64,000 nt of DNA, taken from NCBI RefSeq assembly GCF_022760805.1, contig NZ_JAIVFL010000001.1, positions 3,658,001 to 3,722,000 on the forward strand, written 5' to 3'. This DNA comes from Candidatus Mycolicibacterium alkanivorans. Its GTDB lineage: Bacteria; Actinomycetota; Actinomycetes; Mycobacteriales; Mycobacteriaceae. The position numbers and the translations under genes were made by a program. The notes under the pieces were generated by a model. The model did no database searches. It was not told the DNA's origin and saw only the letters and a list, made by a program, of their open reading frames with translations. This document shows positions 17,468 to 27,943 of the stretch, piece by piece. Position 1 is the first letter of the stretch; each line of letters begins with the position of its first letter.

Positions 17468-17747
17468 GACCATGTCATCAATCATGTTGTCTCGCAAGTT
17501 CTTCCGTACAGCTGGCGCCGACGAGAGCCAGTTCCTCTCACGTCGGAGGAAACCGGTCGTTGCGCACCATGACACCTGGAGCCGAGTATCGATTGGGTGC
17601 AACGACATCTCGAAACACCCTTCGAAGGACGACCCGATCGGATGGCCGAAGCCGACCGCAGGCCCGGGGTGGCTGCATGCGGCCCTGGCCGCTGCGGCGA
17701 CCGCCGGACTGCTGCGCGTCGGCTATCCCCGCCTGGGTGATGCAGCG

Positions 17748-17762
17748 GTACAGGATCTGTAC
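17748..17762. promoter_or_regulatory. Operator 2, GTACA-N5-TGTAC
   Basis: GTACAGGATCTGTAC differs from operator 1 by one spacer base and shares the preceding GCAGCG context (CAGCGGTACAGGAT is identical in both). It lies 56 bp upstream of the HxlR start, consistent with autoregulation. Confidence 0.7.
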
Positions 17763-17818
17763 TAGCCACCGCGGCTTTCCTGACGTGTACTGAAAGGCAT
17801 CGAGGAAAGGAGCGGTCG

Positions 17819-18493
17819 ATGGCGACCTATGGACAATTCTGCCCGGTCGCCAAGGCGATGGAACTGCTCGACGAACGCTGGACGATGCTGGTGGTACGCG
17901 AATTGCTGCAGGGCAGCGCACATTTCAACGATCTGCACCGAGGTGTACCCAAGATGTCGCCGGCGTTGCTGTCCAAGCGCTTGAAGTCGCTGACGCATGC
18001 GGGCCTTGTCAAGCGCACCGAGATCGACGGGCGTAGCAGCTACTCGCTGACCGAGTCCGGGCAGGAGTTGTCCGGTGTGGTGGACGCGTTGGGGGCCTGG
18101 GGCGTGCGGTGGATCGGCAACCTCGGTGACGAAGACCTGGATCCGCATCTGCTGATGTGGGACATCCAGCGCAACATCCCGATCGACAGCTGGCCGCGGG
18201 CGCGGACCACGGTGGCCTTCGAATTGGGCGGAGTGGCGCCGAAGGCGTCCCGTTGGTGGCTGGTGGTCTCCGAGGGCCGCGCCGACATCTGCGATGTTGA
18301 CCCAGGCTACGACGTCGCCGCCACGGTCGCGACGAGCCTTCGCACACTGACCCTGATCTGGCGTGGCGACGTGTCGTGGTCGCGGGCGCTGCTCGACCGC
18401 AGCGCCGCGGTGTCGGGCACCACCGAGGCCCGAAAGGCGTTGCCGCACTGGATCGGACAGTCCAAGCTTGCCGCGATACCGCGCCCGGTGTGA
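17819..18493 (+). CDS. HxlR-family transcriptional regulator
   Basis: A 224-residue regulator. Residues about 1-100 are a winged-helix HxlR domain (FCPVAKAMELLDERWTMLVV, VPKMSPALLSKRLKSL, LVKRTEIDGRSSYSLTESG), with Cys8 at the position that is often redox-sensitive in this family. The remaining 120 residues resemble the SCP2-like C-terminal domain seen in many mycobacterial HxlR proteins. It probably controls the divergent methyltransferase and itself through the GTACA-N5-TGTAC sites. The ATG follows a GGAAAGGAG ribosome site. Confidence 0.9.
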   Translation: MATYGQFCPVAKAMELLDERWTMLVVRELLQGSAHFNDLHRGVPKMSPALLSKRLKSLTHAGLVKRTEIDGRSSYSLTESGQELSGVVDALGAWGVRWIGNLGDEDLDPHLLMWDIQRNIPIDSWPRARTTVAFELGGVAPKASRWWLVVSEGRADICDVDPGYDVAATVATSLRTLTLIWRGDVSWSRALLDRSAAVSGTTEARKALPHWIGQSKLAAIPRPV

Positions 18494-18494
18494 G

Positions 18495-19218
18495 TCAGTC
18501 CTTCCGACAGGACTCCGCGCCGTTGATGACGCCGTTGCGGTAGTGCCGGATCCGTTCGAACCCAGCGCCCTGACGCTCGACGTCGCCGTCGCCGTCGCCC
18601 ACAGAACACCAGCAGCGCGGTGATGGCCTCGTCGAGATCTCCCGGCGAGCTGCGGAAGCTGCTGGTGTCGGCGCGTTTGCCCAGCACCACGCTGGCCGTG
18701 TACGCGCCGGCGAAGCAGCCGCCGCGCAGTGATTGGGTCTTGTCGTCGGACTGGTCATCGGCCCGGGTCATGGCCGCCAGGGCGTACTGGGTAGCCAGCA
18801 GGGTGGCCACGGGGAAGTCGTCGCCCTGGCGGCACGCGGTGGGCATCGCGTCGACGTTGTCCCACCCGATGTAGTCGTCGGGCACACAGTCCAGGATGCC
18901 GGCGAGCGCAGTGTTGAGTTCGGCGGAGTTGGCCTTGAAGACGCCTTTGGCCTGGGCGTGTTTGACCCAGGCGCCGGCGAAGCAGTCGGCCTGTCGGTCC
19001 TTGGTCACGGTGCGGGCGGTGAAGTTCGAGCGAGCCTGCACCGCGTGCCCCCACTCGTGAGCCAGGACGATCGGGATGACGAAATCGCCGAATTTGGAAG
19101 AAACCGCCCTCCGCGGGTTTGTAGTCGCTGCCATAGAGCTTGGGGAACTTACTCGGCCCAGTACTTCTGCAGGTCGGCGATTGCCGAAATCGCGATCTTG
19201 TTCACCGGAGTCGAGGCG
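18495..19218 (-). pseudogene. Neutral zinc metallopeptidase (YpfJ/KPN_02809 type), frameshifted
   Basis: Coding similarity is spread over all three minus-strand frames. Near 19200 the text is TPVNKIAISAIADLQKYWAE, then after a frame change FPKLYGSDYKPAEGG, then FVIPIVLAHEWGHAVQ with the HExxH zinc motif and a long clean stretch (DRQADCFAGAWVKHAQAKG, DCVPDDYIGWDNVD). A last shift near 18600 is needed to reach ERIRHYRNGVINGAESCRKD and the stop at 18495. The N-terminal export region is gone. At least three frame changes plus truncation argue for a dead gene. Confidence 0.8.
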
Positions 19219-19539
19219 TCTCCCTGCCGAAGCGGGCGCACCTCGACCGCCCGGTGCTTCCAAGTCGAGGATCACCATCGTGATGCCCTGGTGCTTGGGG
19301 GCATTGAATTCGGTGCGCACGGTGGGCCAGCCCGCGCTTGCAGTAGTGCGCACCGCTCGTCCACACCTTCTGCCCGGTGATTTTCCAGCCACCGTCGACC
19401 CGGGTGGCGCGGGTCGTGGCTCGATCGCGCCCGCGGCGCGGCCCCACGGCTTGGGCCAGTGCGGCATGATGTGCCCCGTGGGGATCAGCTTGTCGACCTC
19501 AGCCGTCTCGTCGAGCTTGGCGAGTTCGGTTGCGTCCAA
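19219..19539 (-). pseudogene. Acyl-CoA dehydrogenase remnant
   Basis: The minus strand reads LDETAEVDKLIPTGHIMPHW, then in another frame ATRVDGGWKITGQKVWTSGA, then back to APKHQGITMVILDLEAPG, all diagnostic of the N-terminal and middle domains of a FadE protein. Segments between them are missing, and the gene breaks off near 19220, directly against the metallopeptidase remnant. Catalytic and FAD-binding C-terminal parts are absent. Confidence 0.78.
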
Positions 19540-19642
19540 ACGGATTGCTCACGCAGCGCATCTGCGTCGACCGGTAGCGACGTTACCGCTCGTCATCAGG
19601 CGGTAACGAATGCTAAGCGCCACCCGGCGGTAGGTTGACCGC

Positions 19643-21184
19643 ATGGCCCGAACCAGCACCGGTCTTCGGATGGGCGCCGGCGTCGCCGCGGCCGCGGCGG
19701 CGCTCGGTGTGGCCCAGCTGCTTGCGGTCTTCTTCTCCCCTGCCGCCGACGCGCGCACAGCGGTCGGAACCGCGGTGATCAACCTGACGCCGGGTCCGGT
19801 CAAGGAGTGGGCGATCCAGACCTTCGGCACCGCCGACAAGTTGTTCTTGTCGGTGATGGTGATCGTGATGATCGGGGTGTTGGCCGCCGTTGCCGCGCTC
19901 GGGGAGCGCTCCCGCATCCCGACGGGCACGCTGGCGATCCTGGCCGGCGCGGTCGCCGGCAGTGCCGCGGTGCTGGCGCTTCCGGGGGCTCGGCCGGTCG
20001 ACATCATCCCCACCCTCATCGGCGCGGTCTGCGGGATTGCGGTGCTGCGGCTGCTGACGTCCGGACGGATCGCTGAGGGCCGCGCGACGGCCTCGATGGA
20101 GGCCGCCGGGGTCGATCCCGGCCGGCGCCTGTCACTGGTGACCCTCGGCTTCGCCGGAGTCGGTCTGCTCAGTGGTGTCGGCGGCGCGGTGATCGGCCGA
20201 GGGCTGCGCTCGGTCTCCGGTGACCGCGACAGCTTCGCGCTGCCCGCGGTGAAGTCGCCGGCCCCGCCGATCCCCGCCGACGTTCAGCCGCAGGGCGTAC
20301 AGCTGCCGAACTTCATCACCAGCAACGCCGACTTCTACCGGATCGACACCGCGCTGAGGGTTCCCCAGCTGTCGCGAGCAGACTGGCGGCTGCGTATCCA
20401 CGGCATGGTCGACCGTGAGGTGACTTACACCTTCGAGGACCTGCGGAAGTTCGAGCCCATCGAGAAGGTGGTCACGCTGACCTGCGTGTCCAACCCCGTA
20501 GGTGGCGACCTGATATCCAATGCCACCTGGACCGGCTATCGGGTGCGAGACCTGCTGCGCGACAGTGGAATTCACGCGGACGCCGACATGGTGCTGTCGA
20601 CCTCCATCGACGGGTTCACGGCCGGCACCCCGGTCGAGGCGCTGTCCGACGGGCGCGACTCGATGCTGGCGATCGGGATGAACGGTGTGCCGCTGCCGGT
20701 CGAACACGGCTATCCGGCTCGACTGGTGGTGCCCGGCTTGTACGGCTTCGTCTCGGCCACCAAGTGGGTCACCGATCTGGAGTTGACCCGCTTCGACCGG
20801 ACCCAGGCGTACTGGACCAAGCTCGGCTGGTCCGAGCGTGCCCCGATCAAGACCGAGTCGCGCATCGACGTGCCCCGCGACGGCCAGAAGGTGCCGGTCG
20901 GGCCGGTCACCTTCGGCGGGGTCGCCTGGGCGCAGAGCCGCGGGATCCAGTCCGTCCAGGTCCGCATCGACGACGGGCCGTGGCAGTTCGCCCGCCTTGG
21001 TGCGTCGTATTCGAACGACACCTGGCGGCTGTGGAGCTTCCCGTGGCAGGCCACTGCCCCCGGGACACACACCATCACCGCCCGCGCCACCGACAACACC
21101 GGCGCGACGCAGACCCAGGATCAGGCCACCCCGGCTCCGGACGGGGCGACGGGATGGCCGTCGGTCTCCTTCGAAGTGCGCTGA
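19643..21184 (+). CDS. Membrane-anchored molybdopterin-dependent oxidoreductase (sulfite oxidase fold)
   Basis: A 513-residue protein similar to M. tuberculosis Rv0218. Residues about 1-185 contain four or five hydrophobic segments that anchor it, and residues about 245-400 are a SUOX-type molybdopterin domain (LRIHGMVDREVTYTFEDLRK, the cofactor cysteine in TLTCVSNPVGGD, GYPARLVVPGLYG). The last 100 residues form a Mo-co dimerisation / Ig-like domain (GVAWAQSRGIQSVQV). The substrate is unknown. It is transcribed alone, between the two pseudogenes and a convergent gene. Confidence 0.9.
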   Translation: MARTSTGLRMGAGVAAAAAALGVAQLLAVFFSPAADARTAVGTAVINLTPGPVKEWAIQTFGTADKLFLSVMVIVMIGVLAAVAALGERSRIPTGTLAILAGAVAGSAAVLALPGARPVDIIPTLIGAVCGIAVLRLLTSGRIAEGRATASMEAAGVDPGRRLSLVTLGFAGVGLLSGVGGAVIGRGLRSVSGDRDSFALPAVKSPAPPIPADVQPQGVQLPNFITSNADFYRIDTALRVPQLSRADWRLRIHGMVDREVTYTFEDLRKFEPIEKVVTLTCVSNPVGGDLISNATWTGYRVRDLLRDSGIHADADMVLSTSIDGFTAGTPVEALSDGRDSMLAIGMNGVPLPVEHGYPARLVVPGLYGFVSATKWVTDLELTRFDRTQAYWTKLGWSERAPIKTESRIDVPRDGQKVPVGPVTFGGVAWAQSRGIQSVQVRIDDGPWQFARLGASYSNDTWRLWSFPWQATAPGTHTITARATDNTGATQTQDQATPAPDGATGWPSVSFEVR

Positions 21185-21258
21185 GGGTAAAGATCCACCG
21201 CCCCGCCGAGGTCGGCACCATTGCCTCCGTTACGGGCCCTCTACGAGCGCGCCGGCGT

Positions 21259-22536
21259 CTAGACCCGCGCGAATTCGGCCTTGCCGCGCTCGAATTCGGC
21301 CAGCATCTCAGCAGTCAACGTCGGCCTGATCTCACCGATCGCGTCGAGATAGTCCGCGGTGGTGGCGGGCTCGCCGCGGCCGTCACGCATCTCACGCTCG
21401 AAGGCCGCCTGGGCTCCCTTGCGGGCGGCGAACTCGATGTCGGCCGGTGTGAAGAACTCCGAGGCCGAGACCAGCCGGTCGACGTCGACGTGCACGCAGG
21501 CCTTGCCGAGGTAGCGCTGCCACACCGCCCGGCGGGCCGGCTGATCGGGCGGCCCGATCGGGATCACGTAGTCGAACCGGCCCGGCCGGAGGAACGCCGA
21601 GTCCAGCGAGTGCACGGCGTTGGTGGCGCACACCAGCAGCCGGCTGTCCTTCTGCCGAAACGCCGGAATCAGCTTCAGCAGCTCGTTGGTCACACCCAGC
21701 CCTGCGGTCGAGGCTCCGGTCCGCGCGGTGGCGATCTCCTCGACCTCGTCGATGAAGAGGACCAGCTCGTCGAGCTCGGCCAGTTCGGCGAACGCCTCGC
21801 GCAACGAAGCGGCAAGGCCGCCGTTGCCGGTGGCCGCCAGCCGGGACGGGAACAGCTCCACAAACGGCCAGCCCAGCCGCGACGCGATCGCCTTGGCAAA
21901 GCTGGTCTTCCCGGTGCCGGGCGGGCCGAACAGGATCACCGCCTTCGGGGGCTGGACGCCGTAGCGTTCGGCGATCTCCGGATGAGCCAGCGGGTCGACG
22001 ATGCGGCGTTCGATGATCTGCTTTTCCTGCTCCATGCCGGCCATGTCGTCGAACAGGCCGGGTGGCAGCAGGCGGCCGCCGAGCTCGTCGAGCAGGTTGG
22101 CCTGATCCAGGCCCATGTGCTCGAGCATCTCGAAATAGACCAGTCCCTCCCGGCGGGCGTAACCGGAATTCTCCATCGCCGCCGCGCCGGTGGCGCCCTC
22201 GGGCAGCACCGCGCAGATCCGGCGCACCCCCTGCGAGCGCAGCCGCCGCTCGAGGTCACTGAGCAGTGCGCTGCCGATGCCGCGGTGCCGCCACCGCGAG
22301 CTCAGCGCCACCAGCTGGATCCACGCGCGCTCGCCCTGCGTCTGTGCCACCGCCATGCCGACCACCTCGTCGCCGACCTCGGCGACCACCGCGGGCTGTC
22401 CGGCACGGGCGGCGGCCATCACCTCGGCGACGGTGAACACCGGCTCACCCGAGCCGGGTGTGCGGCTCTGATCCCAGACCTGAATGGCCTGATCCAGGTC
22501 TTCGTCGTGGTAGTCGCGCAGGCGCCACGGTGGCAT
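21259..22536 (-). CDS. GNAT acetyltransferase fused to AAA ATPase
   Basis: A 425-residue two-domain protein. Residues about 1-150 are a GNAT domain (VALSSRWRHRGIGSALL as the acetyl-CoA loop), and residues about 165-425 are a single AAA module with Walker A GPPGTGKTS, Walker B LVLFIDEVEE, an arginine-finger region FLRPGRFD, and a winged small domain. The fusion suggests ATP-driven remodelling linked to acetylation, but the target is unknown. The ATG at 22536 has a strong GAGGAGGTGG ribosome site just upstream. It is divergent from cstA. Confidence 0.88.
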   Translation of the reverse strand: MPPWRLRDYHDEDLDQAIQVWDQSRTPGSGEPVFTVAEVMAAARAGQPAVVAEVGDEVVGMAVAQTQGERAWIQLVALSSRWRHRGIGSALLSDLERRLRSQGVRRICAVLPEGATGAAAMENSGYARREGLVYFEMLEHMGLDQANLLDELGGRLLPPGLFDDMAGMEQEKQIIERRIVDPLAHPEIAERYGVQPPKAVILFGPPGTGKTSFAKAIASRLGWPFVELFPSRLAATGNGGLAASLREAFAELAELDELVLFIDEVEEIATARTGASTAGLGVTNELLKLIPAFRQKDSRLLVCATNAVHSLDSAFLRPGRFDYVIPIGPPDQPARRAVWQRYLGKACVHVDVDRLVSASEFFTPADIEFAARKGAQAAFEREMRDGRGEPATTADYLDAIGEIRPTLTAEMLAEFERGKAEFARV

Positions 22537-22724
22537 GCCCCACCTCCTCGAGAGTTTCGTCGAGGGTGACCGACGCCGACCGTCCCGGCATCCCCCATCC
22601 GGGTGGGCGCCCGGGTGAGAAAACGGACCGGCTTTCGGCCCTAATGTCCGGACCGGTCGAATGCGCGGGTGAAAGGATCGCGGCACGGGCTGATATTGCA
22701 GCCTCACCAATGGGAGAAACCACC

Positions 22725-25019
<2,295 letters not shown>

Positions 25020-25329
25020 TGGGTGACAGCCGCTACCGGCGCTACGTCGAGCACCGCCTCCGCACCCACCCCGGCGAACCGGTGCTCAGCGAGGCCGAGT
25101 ACTGGCGGATGCGCCATCACGCCACCGACACCAGCCCGACGGCGCGCTGCTGCTAGCCGGTCAGTGTGGCGATCCCCGCTTGCTGCCGCCGACGGGCGCT
25201 CGGTGCTCGGCGCCGTCGCCGCCGAGGAAGCCGCTCTCTTGGATGCACCGGTAGACGCCGCCGACAGGACAACGGTGTTGTTGATGTTGATCCCGGGGCC
25301 CTGTGTTTGATGACGGCTCCGGTAGCCAC

Positions 25330-25348
25330 CCGGCGGGGGTCCCGCCGG
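25330..25348. terminator. Hairpin upstream of the cyclopropane-synthase-like gene
   Basis: CCGGCGGG-GGT-CCCGCCGG is a perfect 8-bp stem in the 243-bp gap after the ybdD-like gene. It may terminate the cstA transcript, although no T-run follows, as is common in mycobacteria. The rest of the gap shows no gene. Confidence 0.4.
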
Positions 25349-25399
25349 CGCAACGAAGTCGTGGTAGGTGTCGCCGCGGATTAGTGGCAAGCTGAGCCG

Positions 25400-26278
25400 G
25401 TGGCTAAACCTCCGGACGATCTGACCCCGCACTTCGAGGACGTACAGGCGCATTACGACCTGTCCGACGACTTCTTCCGGCTGTTCTTGGATCCGACCCA
25501 GACCTATAGCTGTGCGTACTTCGAGCGCGATGACATGACGCTGGAGGAGGCGCAGCTCGCCAAGATCGACCTGGCGCTGGGCAAGCTGGGCCTGCGGCCC
25601 GGGATGACGCTGCTCGACGTGGGCTGCGGCTGGGGCGCGACGATGTTGCGCGCGCTGGAGCGCTACGACGCCAACGTCGTCGGGCTGACTCTGAGCAAGA
25701 ACCAGGCCGGCCACGTCCAGCAGCTGTTCGACGCCGCCGGCGGTGCCCGCTCCAAACGCGTTCTCCTGGAGGGCTGGGAGCAGTTCGGCGAGCCCGTCGA
25801 CCGCATCGTGTCCATCGGCGCGTTCGAGCATTTCGGGCACGAGCGTTACGACGCGTTCTTCGCCTGGGCCTACCGGGCGCTGCCGGCCGACGGTGTCATG
25901 CTGCTGCACACCATCACAGGCCTACACCCGAACGAGACGGCCGCACGCGGCTTGCCGCTGACGTTCGAGTTCGCCCGCTTCATCAAATTCATGGTGACCG
26001 AAATCTTCCCCGGCGGCCGGCTGCCGTCGATCCCGATGGTGGAAGACCGTGCCACCGCAGCAGGTTTCGAGGTGACGCGCGTCCAGTCCCTGCAGCCGCA
26101 CTACGTCCGCACCCTCGACCTGTGGGCCGCCGCGCTGGAAGCCCGCCGCGACGAGGCGATCGCGATCCAGTCCGAAGAGGTCTACGACCGGTACATGAAG
26201 TACCTCACCGGCTGCGCGAAGATGTTCCGCATCGGCTACATCGACGTCGATCAGTTCACCCTCGAGAAGGCGCGGTAA
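25400..26278 (+). CDS. Mycolic acid cyclopropane synthase/methyltransferase homologue (CmaA/MmaA/PcaA family)
   Basis: A 292-residue SAM-dependent enzyme that, by family, adds methyl or cyclopropane groups to meromycolate chains. Signatures are VQAHYDLSDDFFRLFLDP, YSCAYFERDDMTLEEAQ, motif I LDVGCGWGA and AFEHFGHERYDAFF. Which reaction it performs (cis or trans cyclopropane, methoxy, keto) cannot be told by eye. Starts at GTG 25400. Its 3' end overlaps the convergent secreted-protein gene by 23 bp. Confidence 0.92.
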   Translation: MAKPPDDLTPHFEDVQAHYDLSDDFFRLFLDPTQTYSCAYFERDDMTLEEAQLAKIDLALGKLGLRPGMTLLDVGCGWGATMLRALERYDANVVGLTLSKNQAGHVQQLFDAAGGARSKRVLLEGWEQFGEPVDRIVSIGAFEHFGHERYDAFFAWAYRALPADGVMLLHTITGLHPNETAARGLPLTFEFARFIKFMVTEIFPGGRLPSIPMVEDRATAAGFEVTRVQSLQPHYVRTLDLWAAALEARRDEAIAIQSEEVYDRYMKYLTGCAKMFRIGYIDVDQFTLEKAR

Positions 26279-26807
26279 CACCGGGCGCCGACGGATGATC
26301 CGGGCTACGGCGTGCCCGGATCTGCTGTCGGGGTGGCGGCGGGGGCAGCCGGGACGGCGGGCACGGCCGCCGAGGATCCCACAGGTCGGATGGGGCCGCC
26401 GATTGGCCGGGTCCCGCGGTGGCTGTCATCGGCCGCTGCGCCAGCAGCAGCAACGCATCGCTCATCGACACGTCGTGGTTACCGATCGCATGCAGAACCT
26501 CGCGCAGATACCCCAGGCTGCGGGGTGGCGGCGGGGCGTCGGTGGTACCCGCGGGCAGGTTGTCCGGGCTGGGCAGATGCGGCACACCGTCGGCCAGTGG
26601 TGACGGTGTCGCCGAGACGGGCGCAGCGGCGGCGTCGGTGGGGGCCCCCACCGGTGCCGGCGGCGGCGCCGGGGCCGGATCCGCGGGGTCGGCCAGCGCT
26701 GCCGGCGCGCTGAGGACGGCCGCCGAGACGCCCAGCGCCGCCAGCCCCAGGCAGGCGCGGCGCAGCAGTTTGCCGGTGTGGACTGCCCTGTTCGTCGTGA
26801 TCGTCAC
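26256..26807 (-). CDS. Secreted Ala/Pro-rich protein, C-terminus possibly frameshifted
   Basis: A 183-residue exported protein: a twin-arginine-like LLRRACLGLAALGVSAAVLS signal with an ALADP cleavage region, a Pro/Ala-rich linker, then a conserved patch SLGYLREVLHAIGNHDVSMS and DALLLLAQRP. The start GTG lies about 8 bases after GGAGGA. After residue 135 the frame becomes Arg/Pro-rich and runs into the neighbouring methyltransferase gene. The next frame offers a more typical ending (VPAVPAAPAATPTADPGTP, stop at 26305), so a one-base shift near 26390 is possible. Confidence 0.6.
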   Translation of the reverse strand: MTITTNRAVHTGKLLRRACLGLAALGVSAAVLSAPAALADPADPAPAPPPAPVGAPTDAAAAPVSATPSPLADGVPHLPSPDNLPAGTTDAPPPPRSLGYLREVLHAIGNHDVSMSDALLLLAQRPMTATAGPGQSAAPSDLWDPRRPCPPSRLPPPPPRQQIRARRSPDHPSAPGVTAPSRG

Positions 26808-26904
26808 CGTCGTGTCCTCCGCGGTTGTTTCCCGATGCGGTGACCGCCGAGATCGGCAGGTCAACGCCCCATACCGATGATTCTCATGATCGATCCATTT
26901 TGTT

Positions 26905-27134
26905 ACACTCGCGGTCGTTGGCAATTTCGTCGCGTTCACCACGGCCGTCAGCTTCATCTTCACCTGGCTGTCGAACAACACCACCGCGAGCCTATTGCTG
27001 GCCAGTTGTGGATGCTGATCGCGCTGGCGCTGATGTGGCTGACCCGTGGTCGGTGGAGCTATCCGCGCTACCGACACGAGGCCGAGGCCCTGGACATCGG
27101 GGACGCTACGACGCCGAAAGTCGCCCCAGCGTGA
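26905..27134 (+). pseudogene. CPBP-family intramembrane protease remnant
   Basis: The frame from 26905 gives VGNFVAFTTAVSFIFTWLSN then NTTASLLLA, typical of the last helices of a CPBP (CAAX-processing-like) protease, and then meets a stop. One frame over, MLIALALMWLTRGRWSYPRY ending at 27134 resembles the C-terminal end of the same family. The piece between, which should hold the last conserved His/Asn motif, is missing, as is the whole N-terminal half. Its stop overlaps the GTG of the next gene. Confidence 0.6.
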
Positions 27135-27802
27135 CGACAGGCGCACTGCGTCACGCTGGGGTGACGCTCGCGGGGGTCATCGCGGCGGCGACTGTGGTCG
27201 GGGCGCCTACGGCCGGCGCCAGCCCGGTGCCGCCGGTGAGCCCGCAGGCCGCGGCGGCCGGCTTAGTGGACGTGCGCGCGGTGGTGCCGGACGCCATCGT
27301 CGACATGCGCTATGCCACGGCCGACAACTTCACCGGCGTGCAGCTCTACCCGTCCGGCGCCCGCTGCCTGGTGCACGAGTCGATGGCGCCGGGGCTCGCC
27401 GCCGCCGCCGAGACGCTGCGGGCATCCGGCGACGTTCTGGTCTTCTGGGATTGCTACCGCCCGCATGACGTTCAGGTGCGGATGTTCGATGTGGTGCCCA
27501 ACCCGGCGTGGGTCGCCAAGCCGGGACCGTACGCCCGCAGCCACGAGGCGGGCCGCTCGGTGGACGTCACGCTCGCCGATCGGGGGCACCTCATGGACAT
27601 GGGGACCGGGTTCGACGATTTCACCGCACGCGCCCCGGCCTATGCCACCGACGGTGTCGGCGCGGCGGCCCAGGCCAATAGGGCGAAACTGCGCTCGGCG
27701 ATGCAGGCGGGCGGGCTGGCGCCCTACTCCGGGGAGTGGTGGCATTTCGACGGTCCGGGCGCCGGTGTGCAGCGCCCCATCCTGGACGTGCCCGTCGATT
27801 GA
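27131..27802 (+). CDS. VanX/DdpX-type D-Ala-D-Ala dipeptidase, exported
   Basis: A 223-residue peptidase of the M15D family, which hydrolyses D-alanyl-D-alanine and helps recycle or remodel peptidoglycan precursors. It has a signal peptide (GVTLAGVIAAATVVGAPTAG), the substrate region FWDCYRPHDVQVRMF, the zinc motif SHEAGRSVDV and the catalytic EWWHFD. The signal peptide places it outside the cytoplasm, unlike vancomycin-resistance VanX. The GTG start overlaps the stop of the CPBP remnant. Confidence 0.9.
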   Translation: MTTGALRHAGVTLAGVIAAATVVGAPTAGASPVPPVSPQAAAAGLVDVRAVVPDAIVDMRYATADNFTGVQLYPSGARCLVHESMAPGLAAAAETLRASGDVLVFWDCYRPHDVQVRMFDVVPNPAWVAKPGPYARSHEAGRSVDVTLADRGHLMDMGTGFDDFTARAPAYATDGVGAAAQANRAKLRSAMQAGGLAPYSGEWWHFDGPGAGVQRPILDVPVD

Positions 27803-27809
27803 GCGCCGC

Positions 27810-27935
27810 TCAGCGGACGATGTCGACGGCCGTCCGGCGGAATGTGGCCAGCAGGCCCTGCTCGCGTTCGACACCCTCCTCGACCGCGTCGAGCAGTGCG
27901 TGCGCGAGCCGGTCGACATCGGCGCCCGCTGCCAT
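27810..27935 (-). CDS. Small protein downstream of ppdK
   Basis: A 41-residue frame, MAAGADVDRLAHALLDAVEE onward to TFRRTAVDIVR, predicted as one amphipathic helix. It begins 8 bp after the ppdK stop on the same strand and reads as coding, so co-translation with ppdK is likely. No family is recognised. It could equally be the leftover N-terminus of a longer gene. Confidence 0.45.
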   Translation of the reverse strand: MAAGADVDRLAHALLDAVEEGVEREQGLLATFRRTAVDIVR

Positions 27936-27943
27936 GGCTGCCC

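Larger units (their letters stand above)
17282..17818. promoter_or_regulatory. Divergent control region between methyltransferase and HxlR regulator
   Basis: A 537-bp gap without a convincing gene. It contains two near-identical palindromic operators (17363-17377 and 17748-17762), five tandem heptamers (17429-17463), and a GAGGAAAGGAG ribosome site just before the regulator. A short open frame ending at 17765 (KPTAGPGWLHAALAAAA...) has no recognisable homologue and overlaps the second operator, so I do not call it. Confidence 0.6.

Noticed and set aside
18307..19539. Single 410-residue zinc-peptidase gene
   Set aside because: The frame joins an acyl-CoA dehydrogenase start, a metallopeptidase middle and antisense of the HxlR gene; it is a chance read-through over two pseudogenes.
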